NCBI GenBank assembly: GCA_002070945.1
Contig: MWEG01000020.1
Location: 1 to 36,765, forward strand
Reading direction: 5' to 3'
From: Lentisphaerae bacterium ADurb.Bin082
GTDB lineage: Bacteria > Verrucomicrobiota > Lentisphaeria > Oligosphaerales > Oligosphaeraceae
Length of the DNA stretch: 36,765 nucleotides
Positions 8,342 to 17,064 of this stretch are shown one piece after another. Position 1 is the stretch's first letter. Each line of letters starts with the position of its first letter. A program made the position numbers and the translations under genes. The notes below the pieces were generated by a model. The model searched no databases. It was not told the DNA's origin and worked only from the letters and a program-made list of their open reading frames with translations.

Positions 8342-8908
8342 TCAGGCCTTTGACACGCGGTCGGCGTATTGGCCGGTGCGGGTGTCGATGCGGACAGTGT
8401 CGCCGATGTTGACGAACAGCGGCACCTGGATTTCGTAGCCGTTTTCGATTCTGGCCGGCTTGGTCACGTTGGTGGCAGTGTCGCCGCGAGCGCCGGGCTC
8501 GGTTTCCGCAATTTTCTTTTCCACGAAGAAGGGCAGGGTGATTTCTATCGGGCGTTCACGGTAGAACAGGACGCTGCACTCCATGTTATCGTCCAGGAAA
8601 TTCGTTTGATCGCCCAGGATGTCGGCGCTGATGCGCACTTCATCGTGCGTTTTTGGGTCGAAGAAGATGTAGGTTTCGCCCTCGTCGTATGAGAAGATGA
8701 GAGTTTTTTCCTCCAGGTCGGGCTTGTCGATTTTGTCTACCGAGCGGAAGGTCTTGTCAAGGGTGCTGCCGGTAATCATGCTTTTCAGCTTGCAGCGGTA
8801 CAACGCTTGGCCTTTGCCTGGCTTGCAAAAATCAAATTCTGTGACAATGTAAGGTTCGCCGTCCAACTCGATTTTCAGGCCCTTACGCAGATCAGATGCT
8901 TCGTACAT
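8342..8908 (-). CDS. efp: Translation elongation factor P
   Basis: 188 aa, the canonical EF-P length, with KOW-like N domain and two OB domains. EF-P binds ribosomes stalled at polyproline and promotes peptide bond formation. The start at 8908 (MYEASDLRKG) is fixed by AGGAG 8 bases upstream and by family length, although the frame stays open to 9016. The modification loop KPGKGQALYR places Lys32 at the tip, so this is a lysine-type EF-P as in enterobacteria, not an arginine type. No EpmA/EpmB gene is seen here. The C terminus (YEIQVPLFVNIGDTVRIDTRTGQY) matches the family signature. It diverges from rnc; the two start codons are 88 bases apart, leaving room for back-to-back promoters that I could not define. 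Confidence 0.98.
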   Translation of the reverse strand: MYEASDLRKGLKIELDGEPYIVTEFDFCKPGKGQALYRCKLKSMITGSTLDKTFRSVDKIDKPDLEEKTLIFSYDEGETYIFFDPKTHDEVRISADILGDQTNFLDDNMECSVLFYRERPIEITLPFFVEKKIAETEPGARGDTATNVTKPARIENGYEIQVPLFVNIGDTVRIDTRTGQYADRVSKA

Positions 8909-8996
8909 AAAAAAATCTCCTGGAAAACAATAATCGTGACGCCCTTTGCGGTCGTGGTTATGACGGAATCGACAGAACATATAACATAAGCTGATA

Positions 8997-9977
8997 ATGA
9001 AAAAATTCAATATCAAGAAGTCTGAACTGCCATCGATTCTCCAAGGCGTCCAGGAACGTTGCGGCTATTCGTTCCGGAATCTGGCGTTGTTGGAGGAGGC
9101 GTTGACGCATCCCTCCTACGCGGTTGAGCAGCCGCAGCCGCAGCCGCCGCACAACCAGCGGCTGGAGTTTCTGGGCGATTCGGTGTTGCAGATCATCCTG
9201 TCCGACTATTTGTACGAGCATCTTCCGCACGCGCAGGAGGGCTTGCTGACCAAGGTGCGGTCCATGTTGGCGAATGAATCGGCGACAGCAAGCTACGCAC
9301 AGCAGCTGGGGCTGGACACGGTGCTGTTGCTTGGCCGCGGCGAACTCCAGAATGGCGGGCGGGAACGGCCCTCTATTTTAGGCGATTTGTTCGAAGCTTT
9401 TCTAGGTGCCGTGTACCTGGACGGCGGCTTGCAAGTCGCCCGCAGCCTGTGCCTGACCCTGCTGCCGGACATCAATGCGTGCCTGGAACGGGTGAAGTTT
9501 GAAGACAACCCTAAGGGCGCGTTGCAGGAATATTGCCAGACGCATTTTCAGCAGAAGCCGGTTTATGAGCGCCTGAGCGCCACCGGCCCGCAGCATGAGC
9601 AAGTGTTTGAAGTCAAGGTCTGCATCGGCCAGCGGGAACTGGCGCACGGCCAGGGGCGCAGCTATCGCCAGGCTGAACGCAATGCCGCCCAGAAGGCTCT
9701 GAAGACGCTGATTAGCCCGGCCGATGCGCCGCCCATGCCTCAGTTCTACAAGGAAGTCGAGACCGAGGTGGTCGAGACGACAAGCCATGCCGATTCGTCG
9801 CCGTCGGCAGCGAAACGTCGCAGCAAGGCCGCCAAGGGCGATTCCGGGGAGCTGGAGACAGCGGCCTCGCCGACGCCTGCAGGAGAGGGCGGCGTCAGCC
9901 CGGCAGCAGGGCAAGAAGGCCACGTCCTGGAAGGCGATAGGGCAGGCAAGCAGAAAAAGAAAGGCAAGTCATCATGA
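8997..9977 (+). CDS. rnc: Ribonuclease III with a long low-complexity C-terminal tail
   Basis: 326 aa. It cleaves double-stranded RNA in rRNA and mRNA maturation. The RNase III signature NQRLEFLGDSVL is at residues 53-64. Catalytic acidic residues Glu57 and Asp61 are present, as are Asp130 and Glu133 in SILGDLFEAFLG. A dsRNA-binding domain follows at ~170-239 (ALQEYCQ through AERNAAQKAL). After residue 240 the protein has about 87 extra residues rich in Ala, Ser, Glu and Lys, ending KQKKKGKSS. Typical RNase III is about 220-250 aa. The tail is probably disordered and basic at its end. No strong ribosome site precedes the ATG. The stop overlaps the next gene by 4 bases (ATGA), so the two are translationally coupled. 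Confidence 0.96.
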   Translation: MKKFNIKKSELPSILQGVQERCGYSFRNLALLEEALTHPSYAVEQPQPQPPHNQRLEFLGDSVLQIILSDYLYEHLPHAQEGLLTKVRSMLANESATASYAQQLGLDTVLLLGRGELQNGGRERPSILGDLFEAFLGAVYLDGGLQVARSLCLTLLPDINACLERVKFEDNPKGALQEYCQTHFQQKPVYERLSATGPQHEQVFEVKVCIGQRELAHGQGRSYRQAERNAAQKALKTLISPADAPPMPQFYKEVETEVVETTSHADSSPSAAKRRSKAAKGDSGELETAASPTPAGEGGVSPAAGQEGHVLEGDRAGKQKKKGKSS

Positions 9978-10456
9978 TCAGGGCTTTTCGTGACAGCGAC
10001 CGCGAAGCGATCGTGGACATCGCTAATCGGGCGTGGGCGCCGATCCGTCGGATGTCCAGGCAGGCATTGGGAGACAAAATCGCCGACTTGCTGGTTGGGG
10101 CGGCTGGAGACGGCAGAAGCAAGGGCGAGGAAGTCCGGCGGCAGATAGAAAATGCGCCGGAGAATATCCTGGTCTGCGAGGAAGACGGAAAGGTGGTGGG
10201 CTTTATCACCTTTATGATTGACGACCAGAAGAAAATCGGGACGATCGGCAACAACGCGGCCGACCCTGACTGCGGCTTGAAAGGCATTGGCCAGCAAATG
10301 TACCGAGCCGTCCTGGAGCTTTTCCGCAATCGCGGCCTGCAAGCAGCCCGCGTGTTCACCGGTCTTGACGACGCCCATGCCCGGGCGCGACGCGCCTACG
10401 AAAGAGCCGGATTCAACCGCCAATTGACGCACGTGACCTACTATATGGAGCTGTGA
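9974..10456 (+). CDS. GNAT family N-acetyltransferase
   Basis: 160 aa with a GNAT fold. The N-terminal strand-helix is MIRAFRDSDREAIVDIANRAW. The central strand (VVGFITFMID) is followed by a beta-bulge. The acetyl-CoA loop region is near GLKGIGQQMYRAVLELFRNRG, equivalent to the Q/R-x-x-G-x-G/A motif. A C-terminal RRAYERAGF block matches the family. The substrate is not predictable. The start codon overlaps the rnc stop (ATGA), indicating one transcript. That could point to acetylation of a translation or RNA component, but this is guesswork. Confidence 0.88.
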   Translation: MIRAFRDSDREAIVDIANRAWAPIRRMSRQALGDKIADLLVGAAGDGRSKGEEVRRQIENAPENILVCEEDGKVVGFITFMIDDQKKIGTIGNNAADPDCGLKGIGQQMYRAVLELFRNRGLQAARVFTGLDDAHARARRAYERAGFNRQLTHVTYYMEL

Positions 10457-10531
10457 GAAGCTTTCTGACCGCAAAAAATCTGCGTCATCAGCATAATCTG
10501 CGGATAAAACAGGAGTTTTTTGCCCCTCGCC

Positions 10532-10549
10532 CCCCAAATCATTTTGGGG
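10532..10549. terminator. Perfect 7-bp hairpin downstream of the rnc-GNAT pair
   Basis: CCCCAAA and TTTGGGG enclose the 4-base loop TCAT, about 75 bases after the GNAT stop and about 130 bases before the GH28-like gene. Neither strand has a proper U-tract right after the stem, so termination activity is uncertain. The rest of the 225-base gap shows nothing definite. Confidence 0.35.
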
Positions 10550-10681
10550 TTAACCGGTTGGCAAAACAGCTTGTCGGCAGTACGTTTTCAATGCGTAACA
10601 AAAGCCGGGAGCGCTGCTTAGTCTAAAAAGTGAGGCGGGCCGCCTGGCAACAGGTGTGAAAACGATGTAAAGGGCGACAGC

Positions 10682-12019
10682 ATGTATGACATCAGGGCGT
10701 ATGGCGCCGCCGGCGTGGCAGGCGAATTGTGCACGGCAGCGATTCAGCGGGCGATTGACGAATGCGCGGCCAATGGCGGCGGAACGGTGAATTTCCCAGC
10801 CGGGACGTATCTGACCGGAACCGTCTATCTCCGCGACAACGTCACCCTCAACCTGGAAAGCGGCGCCAGGCTGCTCGGCAGCTCCCGCCGCGAAGACTAC
10901 AATGCGGACGATTTCTGCCCTCAAAACCGCGTCTTCGTCAAGGAGCGAGTCACTGGCGCTCATCTGATTGTCGCGGTCGAGGCCAACAACATTGGCATCA
11001 CCGGCCAAGGCGTGATCGATGGCAACCGCCAGGCCTTTTCGGACAAGACCTGGGAGGAACGCCCGCAGCTGTTCGAGTACCCGGAATGGCGCCCCGGACA
11101 GATGATTTTCTTCTGCGAATGTACGAATGTCACTATCACCGACGTCAAATTGTATAACAGTCCCTATTGGACCTGCTTTCTGCACGGCTGCGAAGATGTG
11201 GTGATTGCCGGGGTGCGGATTTGGAACGACCAGCGAACCTGGAACGGCGATGGCATCGACATCGACTGCTGCGCACGGGTGACAGTCACTAACTGCATCA
11301 TCGACTCTGGCGACGATTGCATCACGCTGCGCGGTCACATTGAGCCGCTCAAGGATCAATCGCGCGTCTGCCAGCATGTCACGGTCAGCAACTGCATACT
11401 GCGTACGCGCTGCAACGCCTTCCGGATCGGCGTCGGCAGTGGTGAAGTTCGCGATTGCGTCATCAGCAACTGCGTCATCTGGGACACCCGCACCGCAGTC
11501 TGCATCATCTCGAAGTATTCGGAGAAATCCCTGGGCGTGAAGATTGAGAACATTTTGTTTAATAACTTGCACATTGAGGCGATGCGGCCGATTATCGTGT
11601 CATCGAACGTACGCGGCTGCCAGCCGGATGAGACAGTGAAGCTCATCCGCAATATCAGTTTCAATCATCTGCGCGGGCGGGCGCGATGGTCGTCGTTCGT
11701 CACCGGCAACCCCGACTGCCTGGTCAAGGACATCAGTTTCTCCGATGTCTGGTTTGAATATTCCGGCGGTGCTGACGCAGTGCCGCCCGAGAAGGCAGAG
11801 CGGAGCTACGGCGAATTCGGCGTCAAATGTGCGCCAGTAGCGTTCTATCTCCTGAATGCCGACGGGGTTGAATTTGACCGCTGCCGGGTCAGCTGGCGCG
11901 ACCCGGAGCCGGGCTGGCAGGCTGCCATCATGGCGCAGAATGTCAGCGGGCTGCGCCTGGAGCGTTGCCGGCTGGAAGCGCCTCCCGGCGGCGTGGAGTG
12001 TATCCAAAACGGGAAATAA
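10682..12019 (+). CDS. GH28-like right-handed beta-helix protein (polygalacturonase family), cytosolic
   Basis: 445 aa. AAGGG lies 7 bases before the ATG. The N terminus (DIRAYGAAG, AIQRAIDECAANGGGTVNFPAGTY) is the standard start of pectate-lyase/GH28 beta-helices. The acidic motifs are present as NGDGID (Asp190, normally NTDG) and DSGDDCI (Asp211/Asp212). The next family motifs are not conserved. The Gly-His-Gly segment aligns with CNAFRIGV, and the Arg-Ile-Lys segment aligns with IISK. It is therefore a divergent GH28 member, possibly acting on rhamnogalacturonan-like or other uronate-containing oligosaccharides. There is no signal peptide, so it would act on imported oligomers. It opens a plus-strand run with the GH20-like gene 153 bases downstream. 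Confidence 0.82.
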   Translation: MYDIRAYGAAGVAGELCTAAIQRAIDECAANGGGTVNFPAGTYLTGTVYLRDNVTLNLESGARLLGSSRREDYNADDFCPQNRVFVKERVTGAHLIVAVEANNIGITGQGVIDGNRQAFSDKTWEERPQLFEYPEWRPGQMIFFCECTNVTITDVKLYNSPYWTCFLHGCEDVVIAGVRIWNDQRTWNGDGIDIDCCARVTVTNCIIDSGDDCITLRGHIEPLKDQSRVCQHVTVSNCILRTRCNAFRIGVGSGEVRDCVISNCVIWDTRTAVCIISKYSEKSLGVKIENILFNNLHIEAMRPIIVSSNVRGCQPDETVKLIRNISFNHLRGRARWSSFVTGNPDCLVKDISFSDVWFEYSGGADAVPPEKAERSYGEFGVKCAPVAFYLLNADGVEFDRCRVSWRDPEPGWQAAIMAQNVSGLRLERCRLEAPPGGVECIQNGK

Positions 12020-12172
12020 GCCTGAGTTTGCCGCCCTGCGCAAGACTGCGGAGCTGATGCCGGTGAAGTGCGTCGTGGCGGAGTGACGGGAAAATATGTG
12101 ATCAGCCCGGCCTGGTCGCGTGTGGCGGCGACCGGTCAGGCGTTTGATAGCAGCGATAGATCAGGAGACGAT

Positions 12173-14314
12173 ATGAGTGCACCAATCATTATCCCCACGC
12201 CAGCGGAAAGCCGCTGGGACGGTGGACAGCTGGTTTTCCAGGAACTTCTGTTCCAGGGCGACTGCCCGTCCCAATATGCCTTGGCGCGGCTAGCACACTG
12301 GTGGGGCGACGACGGCCCGGCTGTGCTGCGTTTCCAGCCGTTGCCGGGGGGCGACGCGCAGGCGTATGAACTCGTCATCGACGCGGCCGGGGTCACCATG
12401 TCGGCGGCAGACTCGGACGGCTTCATGTATGGCGCCATGACGCTCTTGCAGCTTTTGACCAAGCACGGCGACGGCTGGACTCTGCCGTTGGGACGGATTG
12501 CCGACCGACCCCGTTTTGAGATTCGCGGCGTCAACTGGAACCTGATGGCGGAAATCCGCGGCTGGAGCCAGGATGACTGCCAGGGTTCCAGAGACTTCCG
12601 CCTTCGTTTCCTTGCCGGTCTTGATCTCATGACCGAGTACAAGCTCAATTTTGCCTTTGTTGACGGCGTGGGGTGGAATGGCAGGCGCTTTCAAAGTTAT
12701 CCTTCGTTGATGCGTGACATGAATGCCGCGGCTCGTCGCCGCGGCATCCATCTGTGCTACGTCGGCTACAGTTCCGGCTATGGCGAACAGCATGAGGAGT
12801 TTGACGGCGAAAGTTTTGAGAATCGCCATGACTATCCCAGGGGGGCGCTGTATCCCTGCATGGGCTTTGCCGCCAAGCCGGTCTCCCAGCTGATGGGCAC
12901 GTGTCTGAGCAATAAGAAGCTCCTGAAGCGGAAATGCGCCCAGTTGCAGCAATTCGTGCAGACTGTGGAGCCCGGGGCGCTGTATGTGCATGGCCTGGAC
13001 ATTTCGGTCAACGCCGAGGCGCAAGCGTCCTGGAACCTGCGTTGTCCGAACTGCCGGGAACGCTGGCCGAATGACGACCTGGCAGCGCCAGACGGCATGG
13101 CCGGCGCCTGCGCAAACCTGTTTCTGCATCTTGCGGAGGCGGTGGGCAGAGTCAGAAATCCGCAAACTGGCTATGACGCCCGCCGAGACTGTATGATCAA
13201 CATGGTCGGACCCAACTACACCAATGCGTATGAGAATGATGACGAATGGCGCTGCCACCTGGATTATTTCGAGACAGTGTCCCGATTGCTGGCCGGCAAG
13301 AATATCTACCTGATGCTGCGTGAGCAGTTTTTCGGCGATATGCCAAAAGCGCCGCGCTACCAGGAGTTGCGGCAGCGGCTCGGTCCCGACGCCAAGATTT
13401 CCTGCGTCTATTTTGCAGCTGGGGCGGGCTTCTACGATTCCAGCATCATCTCCGGGGATGCGCCAGCCATCGGCCTGCTGTCTGGCGCCAATGCGGTGAT
13501 CACAGGCAATGGCAATGCCTTTCAGGAGACGCGCCAGGTCATCAATGCCGAATATCTGTGGAATCCCGATGGCGCTTTCCGGGTCGACCTGCCAACGGTC
13601 GCGGTGTCGGCCGAGTTTATGCCGGCGCATCGCCAGCAGGCGTTTGGGATAAGCTCACCGCCGCAGTTGTTTGCACCGGGCGGGCTGCTGGACGTCGCCT
13701 GCGCCAAGTTGTACGGCAAAGCCGCCGGCGCCCTGGTGGCGCGGGCGCAGCGCCTGCGGACGAGTCATGGGGACAAGTACAGCCATACGACGCCGTTGTG
13801 GAATGCGACGTTCCCAAACTGGCGCTTTTCCAATTTTAAGTTAGTGCGCTGGCAGGCCGGGCTCACCCCCGAAGCCCTGGCCCAGGCCAGTGAGCTGCAA
13901 GCCCTCTTGAAGGAACTGGTGAAACTCAACCAGCAAGCCGCGAAGCTGTACTGGCGCGCATACGAGAAGGCAGAGAAGCGACGGTTCCACCTGGCGCGGA
14001 TGGCCGAGACTTGCGATAACGCCGTCAAGATGCAGCGGCTTATGGTGCGGTGGCTCGATATTTTCCTGGCGGCTGCGGCCGGCCGGCGGCCGCTGAAGCG
14101 CCTGGAGGCGCTGCAGAATGAGGTGCGACTGCTGAACAATCGGCTGCGGCGGAGCAGCCGCTTTGCAATGGACCCGAATGGCGGTGACATCGGCTTTGCA
14201 GCAGCGCAAATGAAACTCCTGGGCAAGGAACTCCGCGCCATCGCCTGGACCTTGAAGAACCCGGGGAAATTCCGCCCAACGAGTGAACTGATCTACGGTA
14301 CGCAGCGGCAGTAA
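12173..14314 (+). CDS. GH20-like / uncharacterised glycoside hydrolase, cytosolic
   Basis: 713 aa. The start at 12173 is chosen for AGGAG 5 bases upstream; the frame is open further up but without support. Residues ~1-115 look like the small alpha/beta domain preceding the catalytic barrel in GH20 and related enzymes (DGFMYGAMTLLQLL, then RPRFEIRGVNWN). A TIM-barrel-like region follows (LAGLDLMTEYKLNFAFVDG). The catalytic His-x-Gly-x-Asp-Glu block of true GH20 hexosaminidases is not found, so activity and family are uncertain. A CPNCRERW segment near residue 290 recalls DUF4838-type cysteine pairs. The C-terminal ~200 residues are helical and basic. There is no signal peptide. It follows the GH28-like gene and precedes a repeat array. 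Confidence 0.62.
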   Translation: MSAPIIIPTPAESRWDGGQLVFQELLFQGDCPSQYALARLAHWWGDDGPAVLRFQPLPGGDAQAYELVIDAAGVTMSAADSDGFMYGAMTLLQLLTKHGDGWTLPLGRIADRPRFEIRGVNWNLMAEIRGWSQDDCQGSRDFRLRFLAGLDLMTEYKLNFAFVDGVGWNGRRFQSYPSLMRDMNAAARRRGIHLCYVGYSSGYGEQHEEFDGESFENRHDYPRGALYPCMGFAAKPVSQLMGTCLSNKKLLKRKCAQLQQFVQTVEPGALYVHGLDISVNAEAQASWNLRCPNCRERWPNDDLAAPDGMAGACANLFLHLAEAVGRVRNPQTGYDARRDCMINMVGPNYTNAYENDDEWRCHLDYFETVSRLLAGKNIYLMLREQFFGDMPKAPRYQELRQRLGPDAKISCVYFAAGAGFYDSSIISGDAPAIGLLSGANAVITGNGNAFQETRQVINAEYLWNPDGAFRVDLPTVAVSAEFMPAHRQQAFGISSPPQLFAPGGLLDVACAKLYGKAAGALVARAQRLRTSHGDKYSHTTPLWNATFPNWRFSNFKLVRWQAGLTPEALAQASELQALLKELVKLNQQAAKLYWRAYEKAEKRRFHLARMAETCDNAVKMQRLMVRWLDIFLAAAAGRRPLKRLEALQNEVRLLNNRLRRSSRFAMDPNGGDIGFAAAQMKLLGKELRAIAWTLKNPGKFRPTSELIYGTQRQ

Positions 14315-14373
14315 TACGTGGCTCCGTCCTGTGTTGACCGAAAGCCTGAGAAAGACACATGTCTTCGCGCCTC

Positions 14374-14494
14374 AGTCCACTAAAGTCCACTTCTGTTCAC
14401 GTCCACTCTCCACTAAAGTCCACTTCTGTCCACCGTCCATCGTCTACTGACGTCTATTAAAGTCCACTAACGTCCATTGTCCACTGTCCATTCA
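14374..14494. repeat. GTCCACT/GTCCATT degenerate tandem array
   Basis: Roughly a dozen copies of GTCCA-core units (GTCCACT, GTCCATT, GTCCACTAAA) with 7- or 10-base spacing, all in the same orientation. It lies between the GH20-like gene and the serine hydrolase gene. Its inner order (GTCCATCGTCTACTGACGT, then further GTCCA units) is shared with the arrays at 25171-25257 and 34044-34153. An AAGAC-ACAT-GTCTT mini-hairpin sits just upstream at 14352-14365. Confidence 0.9.
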
Positions 14495-14581
14495 AGTGCC
14501 TTGCCCGGGGCGCCTACCTCCGCCATCTGCCAACGCAAGAAATGTTTTTCACCGGTCATGCCAGTGACAGAAAGAGAATTC

Positions 14582-15616
14582 ATGTCTGAGATTGATGCCA
14601 TTTTGCAGGCCGAGATCGACGACCGGGTTATTAACGGCGCGGCTGTTCTGGCCGGGACTGTGGACGATGACGTTTTCTCGCTGTGTGTCGGCCACGCCGA
14701 GAATACGCGGCAAGTCCCCATGCACCTGGATACTATCATCGACGTTGCCAGCGTCACCAAAGCCGCGGCTGGAGTCACGGCGCTGCTGGTCTGCCACTCT
14801 CGCGGTCTGATTGATTTTGATGCGCCGTTCACTGAGTATCTTCCTGATTTTCAGGCGAAGTTGTTTCGGCCGATCACGGTGCGGGAACTCGCCAACCACA
14901 CGTCGGGTTTCGGCGATGTCCCTGGCCAGAAGCAGCGCCTTTACTTTGACGAATCAGGTGCGCAGATGCTGCGTAGCATGCTGATCACGCCACCACCGCG
15001 ACCGCCGACCGCACACGCGGACTACGCCTGCTGGAATTACATCCTCCTGGCTATGATCCTGGAGCGCTGCACCGGCAGCAGCTTCCCTGACTTCTGCGAA
15101 AAGGAGATTTTTCAGCCGCTGGGCATGGCGGATTCACGCCTGGGGCAGTCGCCGCCGACAGGTGGCCAAGAGCGTTTAGCTCAGACTATGGGCACGGACG
15201 CGCCAGGGCAGATTTCTGACTTCGTCGCCGCTCGCATCTACCGCGATGGCGGCAGCACTGCCAATGCCGGCCTGTTCACGACTGCGCTTGACCTGTCAAA
15301 GCTACTGCGCTGCTATTTGCGGCATGGCGCTGTCCCGGGACGCCCGCGGTTGTTCTCCGAAGCCTCTTTTGCCGAGGCGGCGCCAGACCGCCAGAGCCAG
15401 GTTGACGGTTATCGGCGCCTGGGTTGGGCTATCTGGGATAAGTGGTTGCACGAAGACGCCTTTGGCAGTGTGCTTCTGCATTCCGGCTGGAGCGGTCAGA
15501 CCATACTCATGCACCTGCCGAGGAAGTTTTTTGCCATAGTCCTGACGACGCGCTGCGGTGATTATGAACGCGCCAAGAGGAGCCGCTTTGCGATTATTGA
15601 ACGGCTGCTGCGCTAA
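14582..15616 (+). CDS. Class C beta-lactamase-fold serine hydrolase (esterase/peptidase type)
   Basis: 344 aa. The start at 14582 (MSEIDAIL) is chosen because the family N-terminal helix begins there and AGAGAA lies just upstream. An open stretch before it runs into the repeat array. The Ser-x-x-Lys nucleophile motif is ASVTK (Ser57, Lys60). The third motif is HSGWSG (His300), matching the HxG of esterase-type members. The usual Tyr-x-Asn motif reads Tyr148-Ala-Cys150 (DYACWNYILLAMILE), so the Asn is replaced. There is no signal peptide, so it is cytosolic and unlikely to be a resistance beta-lactamase. Given the glycan genes around it, a sugar-ester or amide hydrolase role is possible. It precedes the FAD oxidoreductase by 82 bases. 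Confidence 0.85.
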   Translation: MSEIDAILQAEIDDRVINGAAVLAGTVDDDVFSLCVGHAENTRQVPMHLDTIIDVASVTKAAAGVTALLVCHSRGLIDFDAPFTEYLPDFQAKLFRPITVRELANHTSGFGDVPGQKQRLYFDESGAQMLRSMLITPPPRPPTAHADYACWNYILLAMILERCTGSSFPDFCEKEIFQPLGMADSRLGQSPPTGGQERLAQTMGTDAPGQISDFVAARIYRDGGSTANAGLFTTALDLSKLLRCYLRHGAVPGRPRLFSEASFAEAAPDRQSQVDGYRRLGWAIWDKWLHEDAFGSVLLHSGWSGQTILMHLPRKFFAIVLTTRCGDYERAKRSRFAIIERLLR

Positions 15617-15698
15617 CGTTTTCTAAGCGTGAAATTGGGTTGAAAATGCCGTTTTTTTGTAACCAGCAGGGTAAATGTGAAAAGGAATGTGAAGAGTT

Positions 15699-17054
15699 AT
15701 GAGCGAGAACACAATGACCTTGCCGCCCGAGACGGTGCCGGTTAAGATCGAAGCTGATATCTGCGTGGTTGGAGGAAGCTGCACAGGCGTGTTTGCAGCG
15801 CTGCGCGCAGCGCGCCTGGGCGCGAAAGTCGTGTTGCTGGAAAAGTCGAACCGCCTGGGCGGAGTGGCCACCCTGGGGCTGGTCGGTATGTGGCACTCGC
15901 TGTTTGACATCACCCACCAGCAGCAAATCATCGGCGGACTGACTTTCGAGACCCTCGAACGCTTGGAGAAAACCGGCGCTTGCACCACCTTCCGGGAGCC
16001 GACCGACTATTATGGCATTCGATTGAATTCCGAAGAACTCACCCTGGTGCTTGACACCATGGTGACAAGCGAGAAAAACATTACCTTATACTTGCAGACG
16101 TCATTCTCGCAGGCTGTCTTGGCCGGCCCCGGCAAGATAGAGGCGATTGTCGCTGAGGACAAGTCAGGCCGTTTCGCCATTCGTGCCAGTGTGTTCATTG
16201 ATGCGTCCGGCGATGGCGTCTTAGCGCGCAGCGCTGGCATGACCATGCGTCGCGTCGATCACCCGCAGCCGCCGACCAGCTGCGCTCGGTTCAGCGGCTG
16301 GTCCTTCCCGGAAGGTTTTAGTTTGCGGAAGTGCATGGACAAGTACCGTGAAGAGCTGCCTGACCTGCCGTGCGGCTATTATTGGGGCATGCCTATTCCC
16401 AACAGCCAGCTCTTTATGCTCGCCGGAACGCGAGTCATGCAATGCGATTGCAATGACCCGGATGAAATCACCCGTGCGGAAATCACCTCCCGTCGCCAGA
16501 TCAAGGCCATTCTTGACATGCTCCGCCGGGAATTCCCAGACCGGAAGTTCGGCCTGGAAACGCTGCCCTCGGCAATCGGCATCCGGGAAGGACTTCACGT
16601 CGAGTCCATAGGAACGCTCACCGGCGAGGAATTGTTGGCAGGACGACGCTTTCCCGATGCTATCGGCAACGGCACGTATCCGGTTGACATTCACAACGAC
16701 ACGGACGCGACGATCAGCTTCAAAAACCTGAACGGTACGATGCGCGTCTACAGGGGCGATCAATGCATCAGCACCGAGCGCTGGCTGCCAGAAGGCCAGG
16801 TGCTGCCATATTATCAGATTCCGCTGAGCTGCCTGATTCCTCGGGGTGCTGTCAATGTCCTGGTTGCCGGCCGGATGCTGGATGCCGACCGGGATGCGTT
16901 CGGCGCTGTCCGCGTCATGGTCAATCTCAACCAATGCGGCGAAGCTGCCGGCGTGGCTGCCTGGCAGGCCATGCGAGACGGCAAAGGAGTAGCGAACGTC
17001 GATCGCGCCGAGACGCGCCGCCTGCTGAAAACCGGCGGCGCTATCATCCTTTGA
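15699..17054 (+). CDS. FAD-dependent oxidoreductase (PF12831 type)
   Basis: 451 aa. An N-terminal dinucleotide-binding Rossmann motif (ICVVGGSCTGVFAALRAARLG) is followed by EK at the end of strand 2 and the RLGGVATLG segment typical of FAD_oxidored proteins. ASGDGVLARSAG near residue 170 is the second FAD contact. The C terminus (INVLVAGRMLDADRDAFGAVRVM-like, ending CGEAAGVAAWQAM) completes the FAD-binding fold. GAAGAG precedes the ATG. These proteins are abundant in Lentisphaerota and Planctomycetota next to glycoside hydrolases. Their substrates, probably sugars or sugar acids, are mostly unknown. It is cytosolic and lies last in the plus-strand run. Confidence 0.88.
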   Translation: MSENTMTLPPETVPVKIEADICVVGGSCTGVFAALRAARLGAKVVLLEKSNRLGGVATLGLVGMWHSLFDITHQQQIIGGLTFETLERLEKTGACTTFREPTDYYGIRLNSEELTLVLDTMVTSEKNITLYLQTSFSQAVLAGPGKIEAIVAEDKSGRFAIRASVFIDASGDGVLARSAGMTMRRVDHPQPPTSCARFSGWSFPEGFSLRKCMDKYREELPDLPCGYYWGMPIPNSQLFMLAGTRVMQCDCNDPDEITRAEITSRRQIKAILDMLRREFPDRKFGLETLPSAIGIREGLHVESIGTLTGEELLAGRRFPDAIGNGTYPVDIHNDTDATISFKNLNGTMRVYRGDQCISTERWLPEGQVLPYYQIPLSCLIPRGAVNVLVAGRMLDADRDAFGAVRVMVNLNQCGEAAGVAAWQAMRDGKGVANVDRAETRRLLKTGGAIIL

Positions 17055-17064
17055 GGGCGAGCGT

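Noticed and set aside
10550..11572. Minus-strand open frame of 340 codons
   Set aside because: Antisense to the GH28-like gene and without domain signatures.
12290..13630. Minus-strand open frame of 446 codons
   Set aside because: Antisense to the GH20-like gene, with no ribosome site and no recognisable domain. It is a product of GC-rich codon usage.
14374..14494. CRISPR array
   Set aside because: Units are 7-10 bases with no unique spacers and no cas genes; this is a degenerate short tandem repeat.
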